Shown: positions 43,313 to 55,875, counted from the first letter of the stretch. The stretch is 64,000 nucleotides of DNA from Canna indica (GCA_034359265.1 CP136891.1:56188501-56252500), one strand, 5' to 3'. Numbers and translations are program-made. Notes: generated by a model not told the origin, from the sequence alone.

Positions 43313-44960
43313 ATGGATTCTAGTATCACACTAGGTCAAGAGTTTTTAACTCCTACACCTCCTCTTTTTGATGGAAACAATTATCCTTATTGGAAAACTA
43401 GGATGAGTATTTTCTTGCAATCCCTAGTATTAGATACTTGGAGAACTATTCATGTTAATTATGAGCTACCCTCTAAGAGGATGGATGATTGGTCTCGAGA
43501 AGAGATAAATTGTTTAATTTGAATGTCAAAGCAATGAATGCATTACATTGTGGTTTATCCATAAATGAGTTCAATAGAATATCATGTTGTAAATCTGCTT
43601 TTGATATTTGACATGTTTTAGAAACTACTCATGAGGGAACTTCCCAAGTTAAAGAGTCCAAAATAAATTTGCTAATGCATGACTATGAACTCTTTAAAAT
43701 GCATACTCATGAGAAAATAGATCAAATGTATGCCCATTTTCAAAATATTGTGAATTCTTTAACTAACCTTGGAAGGGACATACAATAGGAAGAAATAGTG
43801 AGGAAGCTTCTTCGATCACTTCCCAAAGCATGCGAGCCAAAGGTGCTTGCTATCATGGAGGCCAAGAATCTTGGCACCATGAAGCTCACCAAACTCATTA
43901 GATCCCTCATGACCCATGAGATCCATATAAAGGCAAAAAAGGAGGAAGATGCCCCCAAAGGCAAGAACATTGCCTTAAAAGCATCATTTGGTGATCAGAC
44001 CTCATCATCATCATCATCGGAGAATGAAGAATCCGAGTACCATGAAGATATGATTCACCTTGGGCAGATGTTGATGGAACTAATGGGAAAGCCTCTCAAG
44101 AAGAAGGGCAAAAATAGAATCATGTGCTTCCAATGCAACAAGCCCGGACACTTGGAGAGCGATTGTCCTAAGACCAAGCTCGCCTCCTCATTATCCTCAA
44201 AGAAAGATAAAAGAAGAAGGATGAAGAAAAAAGCATTAATGGCTACTTGAGATGTAAGCGAGTCATCATCACCTTCAAGTGGGGAAGAAAGCTCAAGGGA
44301 AAATGTTTCATGACAAAGGATAATGAGGTACCCACTATTACAATAGGTGGTAATATCTTTACTCAAGTAGAATTAGAAAATGAAATTGAGCATATATATG
44401 AAGAATTTAGTATTGTAAGAAAAAGATTTAAGAAACTTAAAAAGGAAAATAAAATGTTAGAATAAGAAAATGATGATCTTTTGCTTTCTTGTAATGAGTT
44501 AAGAATGAAGGTTGAACTTCTAGAAAACGATAAAAATTCTTTAGAAAAGAAAAATATAGATCTACAAAATTTGAATGACTCATTGAAAATAGAAAATGCC
44601 TCATTATGCTTACAAATTGGAAATTTGAATGATGGCATGTTATCATTAACAAATGAGTTATTTTCATTAAATGAGAAAATGAAAAATATGTATGCCCATG
44701 TCTCTTATGCAAAAATTTCTAAAGTATCTTCCCATGCTCATCCACACATTCATGTCCATCATCATGCTTCTTTTAAATTTGAAGGTCATTATTTTTGTTG
44801 TGGCATGTATGAACATATGGTTAGGGATTGTGTATTAAAAAGGAACCACAATGCTAAATCACTTTGGGTTTCAAAAACTTCTAAACCCTCAGGACCCAAA
44901 GAAATTTGGGTACCAAAGTCTTCATGCTTAAATGTAGGGGGAGACACTACACTTATATGA
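43313..44960 (+). pseudogene. Gag-type gene of A: UBN2, knuckle, coiled coil, second knuckle
   Basis: ATG at 43313 opens a UBN2-type gag (PPLFDGNNYPYWKTRM near residue 17). A frameshift near 43510 and a TGA near 43612 follow. The next part runs CGLSINEFNRISCCKSAFDI, SKINLLMHDYELF, then TAG at 43786-43788, and VRKLLRSLPKAC. The first CCHC knuckle is CFQCNKPGHLESDC (about 44126-44167). A Ser/Glu-rich linker and a coiled coil of about 100 residues (44380-44700) come next, then a second knuckle-like CCGMYEHMVRDC (about 44795) and GPKEIWVPK. The reading then stops where a Copia protease would be expected. It is homologous to the genes of D'' and B. Confidence 0.82.
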
Positions 44961-46453
44961 AGACACATTGATGGCTTGAAGTTGCTTGGAAAGTAAAGAA
45001 AGATGAATTAACTTTGTTGCAACTTCTTGACTAATGTGATCGCTATCAACTCCTAACTCTACATTTGTTTACATCATTATTGGAGTTTGATAATTAGTGT
45101 ATATGCTTTATTTAGTACTCACTTGATACTTGATTGTCTGTATGTTCACCCTTGATTAACATCCTTGTGGTATCAAGTTTTTGAATTTTAATTTTTCATT
45201 TTATTTTCGGTCTCCTCGGAGGCCATTTGTGACCTATAATGGGTCTATGCAACCTTTGGTATTGAAACCTTGGCTAATTGTGGCTGTGTTGGTTTTCAAC
45301 CTTAGGAAGGGTTTGAGATCTTGATTTTAAAATATTTTCACTTCTTTAGATCTCTTTGATTCATTTTGATTTCATTTTCGATTGTATCTTGAAAAATGAA
45401 TCTCCACTAGTTTGCAAAACTTGACTTTTGAGAAACAATCTTGACTTTCCTTTGCTATCTAGCTCATAAACTTGCTAAGTAAGAAAATGTCTTTTGTGCT
45501 ATTTATGATTCAATTACTTGCAAGTTGAGCATTGGTTAGGATGCAAATGCTTTTAGAGAACACATGCTAAATACTTGAAAATTCTATGAGGTAGTAGTTT
45601 CACCTTTGCACTATCAACTATGATACCTCATAAAGCATGTAGAAACTCTTGCACATTGCTCTTGATAAAACACTTGATTGTGTCTATATGAAAATTCATG
45701 AGCATTTAGGAAAATGACTTGTAGATAATTTCTTGATATACCATGTTAATTCTTGATAGAAATTGTGTAAGTCATTTGAGTAATCTTTGGGACTCTTTCT
45801 AGTAATTCAAACTTCGTATGCATGATTAGAATGATCATATCTTATTCATATACAAGTTTGATCAAAATTAGAAATGATTATGGAAAATGAGTATTTTTCG
45901 ATAAAATGTTAAATCTGAAATTTCCACGGTTTATTAAAAAAAATGCAAAAAATAATCTTTGAAAATTCTTATTTCTGCACTTTGCTTGCAAAATCTAATT
46001 TTCGCTAAAAAAGTTGCAAAAAGTTTCATTGAGATTCCGATTTTATATTATTTCGGATACATCTTTATCAAAAATCGAAAACTTAGTCTTTATCGAGCAA
46101 ATGACTTTCAGATATTCCATAATTGAGTGTGTATAACTCTCTTGACATATCTTGACGCTTGTGTTATCTTTGTGTTTATTATTTCAAAGCATCCTTGATA
46201 TCATGTATGCTTAAATCTTATCATTGTGGAATTTAAGGGAAGTCTAGAAGTGCTTAACTTAGGCCCTTTTTAATTGATGTCAAAAGGGGGAGAAGAATCT
46301 AGACATAGACATGCATATAGTTAGGGGGAGTTTATTCTAGATATGCATGTTGATGGGGGAGTATTATACATTCACTTGATGAAATGCTATGCTTATTGAT
46401 ATATTTCTTAATGCATTTATTGAGAAGTTTGTCATCATCAAAAAGGGGGAGAT
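44961..46453 (+). other. Non-coding internal region of A and PPT
   Basis: The block at 45196-45315 (GGTCTCCTCGGAGGCC to GGAAGGGTTTGAGATC) is conserved in B at 29086-29208. The rest is AT-rich. The PPT AAAAAGGGGGAGAT lies directly before the 3' LTR. Confidence 0.75.
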
Positions 46454-47667
46454 TGTTGGCCAAAAGTTTTCAACCTTGGTCATCATCTTGATTTTGATGA
46501 TAACAAACTTATTTTAATGAGTTTATCAAGTGTTTGATCTCAAGTTGAGGTTATGATATGCGCGCAAAGTTCGTTCGGAGAAAAACAAGAGTTAGAAATA
46601 GAATTCATGTAATATGTCTCTAGGTATATATCCCAAGCCTAATTGTAATATTATCCAAGTCAAGACTTGGTAACGGATCCCGGAAGCGAAGCGCGCAAGA
46701 AGAAAACTCAAAGAAACAGTCTCAGTCCAGGTTCGGTCGATCGGTCGATCGACTGAATGAACCCAAAAATTGATAGTAGCCAATTCAGTCGACCGAATAT
46801 GGTGAAAAATTGGTAGTAGCCAATTCGGTCGACTAGTCGGTCGATCGAAGTGCGCCTAAAAGCGGGAGATTGCCGCGGTCGCTTGGGTGGTCGATCAGTC
46901 GGTCGACCGACGATCGACCGGGCATCGCCAATGGGCAAAAAAACACCCGTTGGATGCCCTAGCCGAGTGATGGGTTATAAATACCACTCATAAACCTCCT
47001 CCCCAGCCGTTGAGAACTTCATTGAGCATATCCTTAGAGATTACAAGCCTAAAGGAGTTGATTTAAAGTCCCAATCTCCGTTTCCACACTCTCAATCCCT
47101 CCTCACTTCATCAAGCTTGGTCTTCACCGAGAAATCCATACTCGAAGCCTTGAAGTGCTCGGAGGAGACGCGTTGGAGCTACATCAAGTATTGTTTTACA
47201 TTTAAGCTCCATTTATATTATTTTCATCTTTCTTTGTATCGATTTTTAGGGTAGCTAGCAAGGTGTGCGTGTAAACACCTTGGTGTCTTGTAGATTGTTG
47301 TTTTTGCTAGAGAATAAGTGTTGAGGCTCTCCTCTAGGGTTGAGGGATAAGTCCTCACTGTATTCTTAGAAAACTATCAATCTATAAAGTGTTAAGGTTA
47401 GAAATCCTTGGTGAGGAGCCAAGGTAGTGGAGTAGCCAGTGGTGGCCGAACCACTATATATTTCGTGTTTGCATTGCTATCTTGATTGCTCAATTTGATT
47501 TTCGCTTGTGCTTAATATAATTGTGATTGCATCTAATCGCACTAAGAACCAAATAACTTGAATCAGTTAGTTGAGTTGATTAAAATCGGAAAAGAATTCA
47601 ATTAATCATAAAAGTAGATACACACTATTCAACCCCCCCTCCTTCTAGTGTGGGTATTCATTCAACA
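46454..47667 (+). repeat. 3' LTR of A
   Basis: 1214 bp, TGTTGGCC...TTCATTCAACA. The palindrome cluster (46728-46922) has lost one unit relative to the 5' LTR. A TATAAATA box lies near 46977. Confidence 0.92.
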
Positions 47668-48048
47668 TGCACAGCCATCGCCATAGTTCTTCAGCGTTAA
47701 CAAGTAGTGGTCGCAGAGATCCCTCGCAGAAGAAGTGGACGTAGTTAATCCACAACCACGACTCAAGCCATATTAATTGTCCACAACAACACAACCCTCA
47801 AGTTGAAATTCCTTTTTTGATGAATATCGTAAGTGATGACTCCGTCAACCCACAACTTCACTAAATCATCAATTAACAGTCGAAGCATATATCCAATATT
47901 TTTCATTGTCCCTTTGGTCCTAGGATTACCATACGCAGGAATATGAAATCATCTTTCATGTACATCGATAGTGACAAGTTGCAGATTGTGATGAGCACCA
48001 GCCAAATAGAATATCACGTACAGATGATTGATCGAATGAATTGAACCG
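47668..48048 (-). pseudogene. CACTA-2 TNP2 transposase, middle part
   Basis: The minus strand just inside 48048 reads FNSF, then with frameshifts MKDDFIFLRMVILGPK, MLRLLIDDLVKLWVDGVITY, DIHQKRNFNLRV and LLWTIN. In TNP2 proteins these motifs follow GLCSDGF: 'MK...F..L.LLIPGPK.PG', then 'L.PLIDEL..LW..GV.TYD', then 'F.LRA.LLWTINDFPAY'. It is the continuation of 55876-56990 across Gypsy element F. It is degraded by frameshifts and stops. Confidence 0.8.
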
Positions 48049-50404
48049 TGTAATACCCGGGGTTTCCTAATATTAAATTTTTGTAGTGCAGCCCATCGAG
48101 TCGGGAGCTAGCTAGGCCGAGTCGCAAGATCGCATCAAATAGCATGTATAATTAATTTAAGTTATAGCTAGCCTAATGTTGGTATTGGGTGGATGAGTAT
48201 CTTGGTTGACTCGAGTTGGGTTGGGTTTGGGCTCGCGGTTCGAGTCGGGAATCGATTCAGGTTAGGTGGAGTCGTATGAGGGGGTTTAAGTTATTGGATA
48301 GGAGTATTTTAGTCAAGCGATGAGGGGAATAAAACCGCTCATCCTAGTAGCCATGCGGCTCAAGGAAGGGGCCGCACGCAGCCCAAGGAAGGAGAGGGAG
48401 ATCGGTGCCGAGCTCGCGTCGACGTCGGGGATCTCGGAGTTCGTCTTCTTCGATCTCATCTTTTGATCCAATCGAGGTGAGTGGTTAGTGTGATTTGTGA
48501 AGGGGGGTGAGTGGCCGACCCTAGCAGTTTTGAAATCGAATTCTTTCGCGAGTGTTTTGTCGAATGACGTATTTTCTCATGTTGGATCTCTAGTCGATTG
48601 ATGTACCTGTGATCTCTTGTTGTAAATCGTGGTTTCTTGTGTTTTTATAGGCTGGCCGAGTAGAGGAAAAAGGTGAAAGGTCATGCCAAAAATTTCCCCC
48701 AATTTTCTCGATCGTCTTGCATCTCGTGGATCGTTTATGTGGGTTGTATTTTATCTTCGGATTGATGCTTGCGTTGTCGTCACAGTCGTGCCCACTCTTC
48801 CTAGAGGACTTGGCCGAACAAGGTCTTACCTTGTTTGAGTCGGTCGAGCAAGGACGTGGGTGGAAAAATCAGGAATGTTCAGATTGATATGCTAGATTTA
48901 CATGCTTAGTGTTAGGTTCAAATTACATTCTATGATCGTTGTTCATCTTAGGACTGTTTAGTAGCCTTAGATCTATATTCTCATGGTTATGGAAATGTTC
49001 TTACTAATGCATACATGGATAGGTTTGTTATGGCATATGAATCAAAGGAAAGGGTTCATTAATTTTCAGATATTATATTCAATCGTTGCCATGTATGTTG
49101 TATGTTCCTTACCAGATTTGATTAATGGAAATTGTCCTCTTTAATTCAGCTTTCACATGGTAATTGTGGTTCATGATTATTTTGGCAAGTGTCATTGACA
49201 ATAGTAGGTCAAGCACTTATATATGGTTGGTAAATGCTAACAACTTTAGAAAGAATGGTTTCGATACTTAGCGGTGACATTTAACCTAGAGACAAGGTAC
49301 ACTTGCTAGGTTCTACACATAGGGATAGATAGCGGATATCAATATCCAAGAAGTGCGACCCGAGGAGGAGGGTCGGACATGGGCAGCGCCCGGAAAAAAA
49401 AAAAAAAAAAAGAAGGAAAACTTGCACAACCTAGTTTTGGTTGTGGTTGAGATGGTCTACTGAGGAGTGTCATTAGCCGGAAGGCTATCACATGACTTAG
49501 CGGTTTATAGGGTCTTGAGATTGCACCAGCGGGTCCACTAGGTGTTAGACTCGAGTGGCGGAGGGTCTTGAGATTCCGTCAGTGGGCCACGCTGACGGTA
49601 GACTCGAGTTGGGTGGGACTAGCTATCCCTAACCCGGAGGATTTCTAAGGCTAGTGGCCATCCTAGTCGATGGATCCGAGACATGAAAATTCATTTTTGA
49701 AATGCCCTTGTGGGCTGGTTTTGTGTAGGCCGACCGGCCTGGTTGTATAAAGGGGAGAACCGAACCTTCCATATATATTTTAGGCCATTAGTGGCTGAGC
49801 TGTGGTGAAGTGGATAAGGGCCCGAGAGGTCGGTTCATCCATTCTTCTATTCTGGCAAACGGGTTAACTCCTGTGGTGTGATCATATTCTATTTTCTTAT
49901 TTGTATCATACCTTGTATTTGTTACCTTGCCAAGGTTTTAAGTGGTGGTTCGAAAGAATCGCTCACTGAGTTCCTCGTGAACTCACGGTTTATTATTTTA
50001 TTTTTGCCGAGTCTGACCAGTGAGGTATGACTTGATGGCATGGTTCGGCTGGAGGGCAGGTGGTGACGCAGATCTCGTAGCAGGCGGCATTGTAGTTGTA
50101 GTCGTGTTGTTAGACGTGTTGTTAGAGTCAGGAGACATGCACTAAACTATTGGTTACATTGAAAACCTAAACTGTTTTAAACATTGAGATGATCTCGAAA
50201 GTTTGGGTTGTTTCCTTTGAATTTAAAATTTTTCAAAAACTATTTGGCCTTGAATAAAGATTTTGCGTCGTCGTTCTTTCACTCATGTGTTTCATTATTG
50301 ATGTTGATGTATATTTCGGATCTTGTGTTTAGTGGATGTGGTAGGCTTCGGGGTACTGACACATACCTTGGCCGATCACGCGTACCCTGAGTTGGGGCGT
50401 GACA
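48049..50404 (+). repeat. 5' LTR of F
   Basis: 2356 bp, TGTAATACCCGGGG...GTTGGGGCGTGACA, with an A18 run at about 49394. It shares the GACCAGTGAGGTATGACTT region with LTR E (GACCGGTGAGGTGGGCT). Confidence 0.92.
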
Positions 50405-50408
50405 AAGT

Positions 50409-50420
50409 TGGTATCAGAGC
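50409..50420 (+). other. Primer-binding site of F (tRNA-iMet)
   Basis: TGGTATCAGAGC, four bases after the LTR end. Confidence 0.95.
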
Positions 50421-50620
50421 ATTATGTTGGGTCTTGACTACGACTAGGAATTGAGTACCGAATGAGACATATGCTAGCATGTCTATGTACGGTATAGTTA
50501 TGCTACGAGATCAGGCAACCACGACTGCACTCAACGCCCCATGCGGTTAGTAACTTAAATTCAATTGAATGAGTTGGTTAATATTAATGGTGAAATTATT
50601 ATTCTTTTCATGATAGCGTG

Positions 50621-51481
50621 ATGGAGGCCCGGAATGCTGCTCTGAGTGGTAGCGGTAGCAATTCCATTGAATGCTGGGGCCGAGGCCGAGGCCGTGAAAG
50701 GGAGCAGTCTGAGATATAGGGCCAGGATTCTAGAGTGGTGCAGCTACAGGCATAGGTAGCGCTGTTAACATAAGCACTTCGTAGGGAGCAGGAAATAAGA
50801 CAGCAGATTCAGCAGCAATGACAACCGCCCCAGTCGATACCCGCAGCCCCTATGGTACCGGAGGTGGCTGAGCAGGTAGCTTCACCGGTACGAACCCACA
50901 GGTGGAAGTCACCGAGTCCCTAGGGGACTGTCGAGCTGTGTATAGAGCTGGGGTGTTCGTCAGAGGCGGTGGCTCGCATGGTTGGCCTGTAGCTAAGGGG
51001 ACCCGCCAAGTACTGGTTGCACACCTGGAAGGATCGCAGAGCAGCACACGCACCACCTCTTACTTGGGAAGAATTTAGGGCAGCTGTGGAGGAACAGTAC
51101 CTGTCGATGAGTATTCGCGATAAGCGGGCACGGGATTTTGTGATGCTGCGTCAGTCTGGAGGTATGACGGTAGCAAGCTATGAAATGGAGTTCACCCGGC
51201 TCTCTAGGTACCACCTAATTCTAGTGGCTACTGAGACTGCTAGGGTGAAAAGGTTCGTGGAGGGTCTGGGACCTCAAATAGGCAGGCTTATCCATTACAC
51301 CGAGGACTCCACTTTTGCTTGAGTGGTGGATGAGGCCCTTTGGAAGGAAGCGCTGGTGCCGTTAGAGAGGAATGATAGGCCACCCAAGAAGAAGTTTCGG
51401 CCTCAAGGAGCTGGAGATCGGCCGCGGCATTCGGTGGGAGTGCCTCTTAGATTGATCGACCACCGTAGGGTAGCCTTGTAA
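50621..51481 (+). pseudogene. Gypsy gag of F
   Basis: One frame runs from ATG 50621 (MEARNAALSG) with several stops to 51481. The core (51017-51360) is a retrotransposon gag domain: LTWEEFRAAVEEQYLS, FVMLRQSGGMTVASYEMEF, LSRYHL, RFVEGLGPQIGR, then, past a TGA at 51320, VVDEALWKE. This is the classical 'W..F...F...Y...L.QG.M.V..Y...F..L..Y...E..RF..GL' pattern. No CCHC knuckle was found. It is non-functional. Confidence 0.85.
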
Positions 51482-54400
51482 CCCAAGAAGAGGTCGGTCT
51501 CTGGGTGTGGGTAAGTCCTTAACCGGACGGAGATGGGATTGCTAAAGAGAAGTTGAAACCTCGACGGCTTTGTATACCCCCCTGCATGTTTCTTTGATTG
51601 AAGTGTGAAATAAAAGGAAAGGAAAGCCATGAGAGAATTGAGGTGTTGGATGACCTTAGGACAACTCCAGTGTTATAGAGCGACAAGTCTATAAGGATCT
51701 TTGACCCTACTGTCTTGGGTTGGCCTAGTTGGGGAAAGGTGACAAATTGGTGTAGGCCCGATGTTCGGTGGTGTTGATTTGGTGCCATTAGAATAGGGGT
51801 TCCTAGACGAAGGAAGTACTTATTAGGGGATGTCTCTTCATGGGGCTTTGACGGCTTAATGGATTGAGTCGTGGAAGGGAAGCGTGTGTGCTGAAATTTA
51901 TATTTCCTACTTGACTTCATACTTAAACCCCTCCCCGAGGTGGTCAATTGTAGGAAGTGGGTGTGTCCTTGTGCCTTAAAGTTTTAGGCAATACCAGGGC
52001 CACTCCAGGACACGTGATGGTGAGGTTTTGTGGGCTTTCTGTAGTCAATTTCTACTCTTGAAATGTGGTGTAGGTTGCTGAAATTTTCAGCGTTGGGCTT
52101 AAATTTTCGTGAGCACGGAAATCTATCGTACCTCACCATTCCGGATGGGATATTAAATCTGAACTTTTAGTGTTCTTGATGTAAGGTGGTGCGGTGGGTG
52201 GCCGAGGACTTGGAGTCGAGAAGAGGCCGAGTTGGGGTGTGTCTATGCCCGCACTCGGAGTACTTGATAGAAACCGCACCCACCCGAGTAGCCTTGCTTG
52301 TAAAATCGCTTTCATAATGTTTATGGCATGGTTGAACCTAGATACCTTGTAGACGAGCAGTTCGATAGCTTGACGTTGAATGGTCAGACCCGTCAAATCT
52401 GAGGTTGTGGTTCGATATATCAAAGCGGGGTGGCTAGTGAGTGATTTCTCTCCAAAATCACTAAATTTAGGAATAGTGCTGAAGGACCGGGCGATGCATT
52501 TTCTACGATTGGTTTTCGTATATTTGTTATCTTCTGTGGTTGAGGCTTTGATGTTGAAAGATCGACATTTTTCTTGGGTTTAGGGTGGGTGGTAGCTCTA
52601 GGGCATGCCCTTAAACCCTAGGGTTGGCCGACCATGGAAATAGAAGCAAGGTTATGTGGATGTATTTGGTTAGGAAATTTCATTGATTTAATTCCGAATT
52701 TTTGCTTACTAAAAGCATGCTAAAACCCAAGTAAGAATTTAAAGTTTGTGGCTTAAGAGTGGGCCCAATAACCCTTAATCAGTAACGTACCTGTGGTGTG
52801 ACTTCAGGTAGAGATTTCCTAAATTGAAACTCTTTTTAGTATGCTGAGATTTCATGGTAAGTAGGATGAAATCTAGTTATAAGCATGCTAAAATTATTTG
52901 TAGGGTATGCTGGAATTACATTTTTAAACATGTTGAAATTCAATGAGGATGTTTATTGAATTTTACTTCATATATTGAACCTTCTATGTATTGGTGTACT
53001 GAAATGGTGAAGTTTCCTGCTGAAAATTTCATGTTTATGTATGCTGGAATTTCATGTTATATGAGCTGAAAACACTTGATTCGTGTAGGCTGAAATTTCG
53101 CCTCATAGTATGCTGAGATCAAACCTAAGCATGAAATTATCATATCACTTATATTGTTCTACACTCAAGAAGGGTTTTAGACACTAGATAACCAAGTGTA
53201 GAAATTAACCTTCATGAGGCTGAATTTTCGGTCCTAGGCTGAAACTTTTGAGGAAGGGTTGGTAAGTTAGGAAACTCGAATTTCCTATCTTTGGTTATAC
53301 TAAAATCTGAAACCTTCGGGTAGATATGGAATGGATAAGATTTCTGGGTGTTCGGATAAGATTTCGAACATGAAATGGTTAATGGCAGGAAGGTACATCA
53401 TGCTAAAATGGTTCTGTAGAATGCTAAAAAATTTCGCTGCATGACGACCTCCCATAGATGTACAATTCCTTGGATAAGAAATCAGAAGATAAGCTTCAGA
53501 GTGTATAATGGTGGGTGGTACGACGAGTAAACAAGAATTTGGGGCCCAGTTGGGGCCGAGTGGGGTGCGGTTGTGTAGGCTCCCGAGGAATGTGATTATG
53601 GATGTACCCACCCGAGCTAACCTTCTTATTTTGAAGTGTGTATTTTCGTCCATTTAAAGGATATGCTTGTGAATGTGTGTGTGATGGCCGGGCCGGGAAG
53701 CGTGTTAGCATGTGAAGCTAATGCCCGACCCAGCGAGTTGATATTGGGTCGAGATATTTGTCGATGAGCCACACCGACGCCTGACCCGAGTGGCATTGAT
53801 TGGAGGGTCTTTCCCAACTGAGTATTTAGGGCACTGAGACTAGAGGGCCTTCCTAGCTCAGTGAGCCTGGGGCGGGGAGTTCACTAGGGTGGCCAACCTA
53901 GTGAGCGACTTGCGAGTTGTAGTTTGTGATGGTTTAGGATGTCTTGTTTGGGCCGAGTGGGCCGGAGGGTGCGTAGCACGCACGAGATGAATTATTAGAT
54001 CCTCGCATGTTATTATCACTTCAATGATAATTTATTGATTTACTTTATTGCATTTATATGTGGATTGGGTTGGCGAGGTGTGACCGCAAGTTAGGGCCCG
54101 TGAGAGGGTCCGAGGGTTGGGGGTGCCCATATGCGCGCCCGGGGTCATTGGCGAGGCACCTTAACCGCCCTAGGATAGGTGTAAGTGTATGCATATAAAT
54201 GTTTTCAATCTGACGATCTCTATGGTAAACGAAGTTTTGGGTCGGTATGGTCAGGCATTTTGGGGGCAAGGTAAGGGTCGTGTGGTGTGTACCCTTGAAT
54301 GCACTCGAGTTGTTGATGGAAGACCGCACCCACCTGAGTAAGATGGTGGTGAGTAAGCTTGTATCTTTTCATTGCTGAGATTGTGCATGTCGGGCCAACG

Positions 54401-54603
54401 TGTATGGATTGTTCACGGACCATGGGAGTAAAGTGGACATGGAGGATTGTCCAAGGATTCAGAGGTCGAATTATGGTGCCAAATATGGTAGAGGGTAGGT
54501 ATCGCGCAGTTTGCGCAGCCTGCCCTCGTTCGGGCTCCGTGGATTGGTGAACCTATAGCTTACCCCAAAATTCGAGGACGAATTTCCCTTAAGGGAGGAA
54601 GGT
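51482..54603 (+). other. Non-coding interior of F
   Basis: No pol motifs in any frame I followed. A block of about 100 bp recurs in diverged form at about 52185-52290, 53520-53625 and 54235-54345, with shared phrases TTGGGGCCGAGT, GGTGTGT, ACTCGAGT/CACTCGGAGT and CCGCACCCACCCGAGTA. The many minus-strand frames here have no domains. Confidence 0.6.
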
Positions 54604-55875
54604 TGTAATACCCGGGGTTTCCTAATATAAAATTTTCGTAGTGCAGCCCATCGAGTCGGGAGTTAGCCGGGCCAAGTCGCGAGATCGCCTCGAATAGCAT
54701 GTATAATTAATTTAAGTTATATCCTAATGTTGGTATTGGGTGGATGAGTATGTTGGTTGAATCTAGTTGGGTTGAGTTTGGGCTCGCGGTTCGAGTCGGG
54801 AATTGATCCGGATTAAGTGGAGTCGTATGAGGGGGTTTAAGTTATTGGATAGGGGTATTTTAGTCAAGCGATGAGGGGAATAAAACCCCTCATCCTAGCA
54901 GCCGTGCGCCTCAAGGAAGGAGCCGCACGCAACCCAAGGAAGGAGAGGGAGATTGGTGCCGAGCTCGAGTCGACGCTGGGGATCTCGGAGTTCGTCTTCT
55001 TCGATCTCGTCTTTTGATATAATTGAGGTGAGTGGTTAGTGTGATTTGTGAAGAGGGGCGAGTGGACGACCCCTAGCAGTTTTGAAATCGGATTCTTTCG
55101 CGAGTGTTTTGTCGAACGATGTGTTTTCTCGTGTTGGATCTCTAGTCGATTGATGTACCTATGATATCTTGTTGTAAATCGTGGTTTCTTGTGTTTTTAT
55201 GGGCTGGCCGAGTAGAGGAAAGAGGGGAAAGGTCATGCCAAAAATTTCCCCCAATTTCCTCGATCGTCTTGCATCTCGTGGATCGTTTATGTGCGATGTA
55301 TTTTATCTTCGGATTGATGCTTGCGTTGTCATCGCAGTCGTGCCCACTCTTCCTAGAGGACTTGGCCGAACAAGGTCTTACCTTGTTTAAGTCGGCCGAG
55401 CAAGCACGAGGGTGGAAAAATCTGGACTGTTCGGATTGATATGCGAGATTTCATGTTACGTTGTCTTGATTCATATTTACATGCTTAGTGTTAGGTTCAA
55501 ATTACATTCTATGATCGTTGTTCATCTTAGGACTGTTTAGTAGCCTTTAGATTTATATTCTCATGGTTATGAAAATGTTCTTACTAATGCATACATGGAT
55601 AGATTTGTTATGGCATATGAATCTCAGGAAAGGGTTCATTAATTTTTAGATATTATATTCAATCGTTGCCATGTATGTTGTATGTTCCTTACCAGGTTTG
55701 ATTAATGGAAATTGTCCTCTTTAATTCGGCATACATGGAAATTGTTCTTTCACTCATGTGGTTTATTATTGATGTTGATGTATATTTCGGATTTTGTGTT
55801 TAGTGCATGTGGTAGGTTTCGAGGTATTAACACGTACCCTGGCCGATCACGCGTATCATGAGTTGGGGCATGACA
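54604..55875 (+). repeat. 3' LTR of F, internally deleted
   Basis: 1272 bp, versus 2356 bp for the 5' LTR. It is collinear with the 5' LTR to TTTAATTCGGC, then jumps to the part equivalent to about 50266 (TTGTTCTTTCACTCATGTG). About 1.1 kb is missing. Confidence 0.9.

Larger units (their letters stand above)
40778..47667 (+). mobile_element. Element A: pol-less Sirevirus-type retrotransposon
   Basis: The 5' LTR is 40778-43260 (holding solo LTR B'), the PBS is at 43263, gag is 43313-44957, about 1.5 kb is non-coding, and the 3' LTR is 46454-47667. The TSD is CGCAC (40773-40777) / TGCAC (47668-47672), with one mismatch. Repeated AAAGGGGGAG motifs (46284, 46320, 46441) before the 3' LTR are the multiple PPTs of Sireviruses. 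There is no pol. The right end abuts CACTA-2 transposase sequence. Confidence 0.88.
48049..55875 (+). mobile_element. Element F: gag-only Gypsy retrotransposon
   Basis: The 5' LTR is 48049-50404, the PBS 50409-50420, a gag pseudogene 50621-51480, then about 3.1 kb non-coding, a PPT (AAGGGAGGAAGG before 54604) and the 3' LTR 54604-55875. Flanks AACCG (48044-48048) and AATCC (55876-55880) are a poor TSD (3 of 5). However, the CACTA-2 transposase motif GF-NSF is rejoined when F and five flank bases are removed. No RT, integrase or chromodomain was found. The LTR structure resembles Tekay/Del-type elements. Confidence 0.88.

Noticed and set aside
51403..54550. About a dozen minus- and plus-strand frames of 60-140 residues inside element F
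   Set aside because: No recognisable domain, mutually overlapping, and located in the non-coding half of a Gypsy element.
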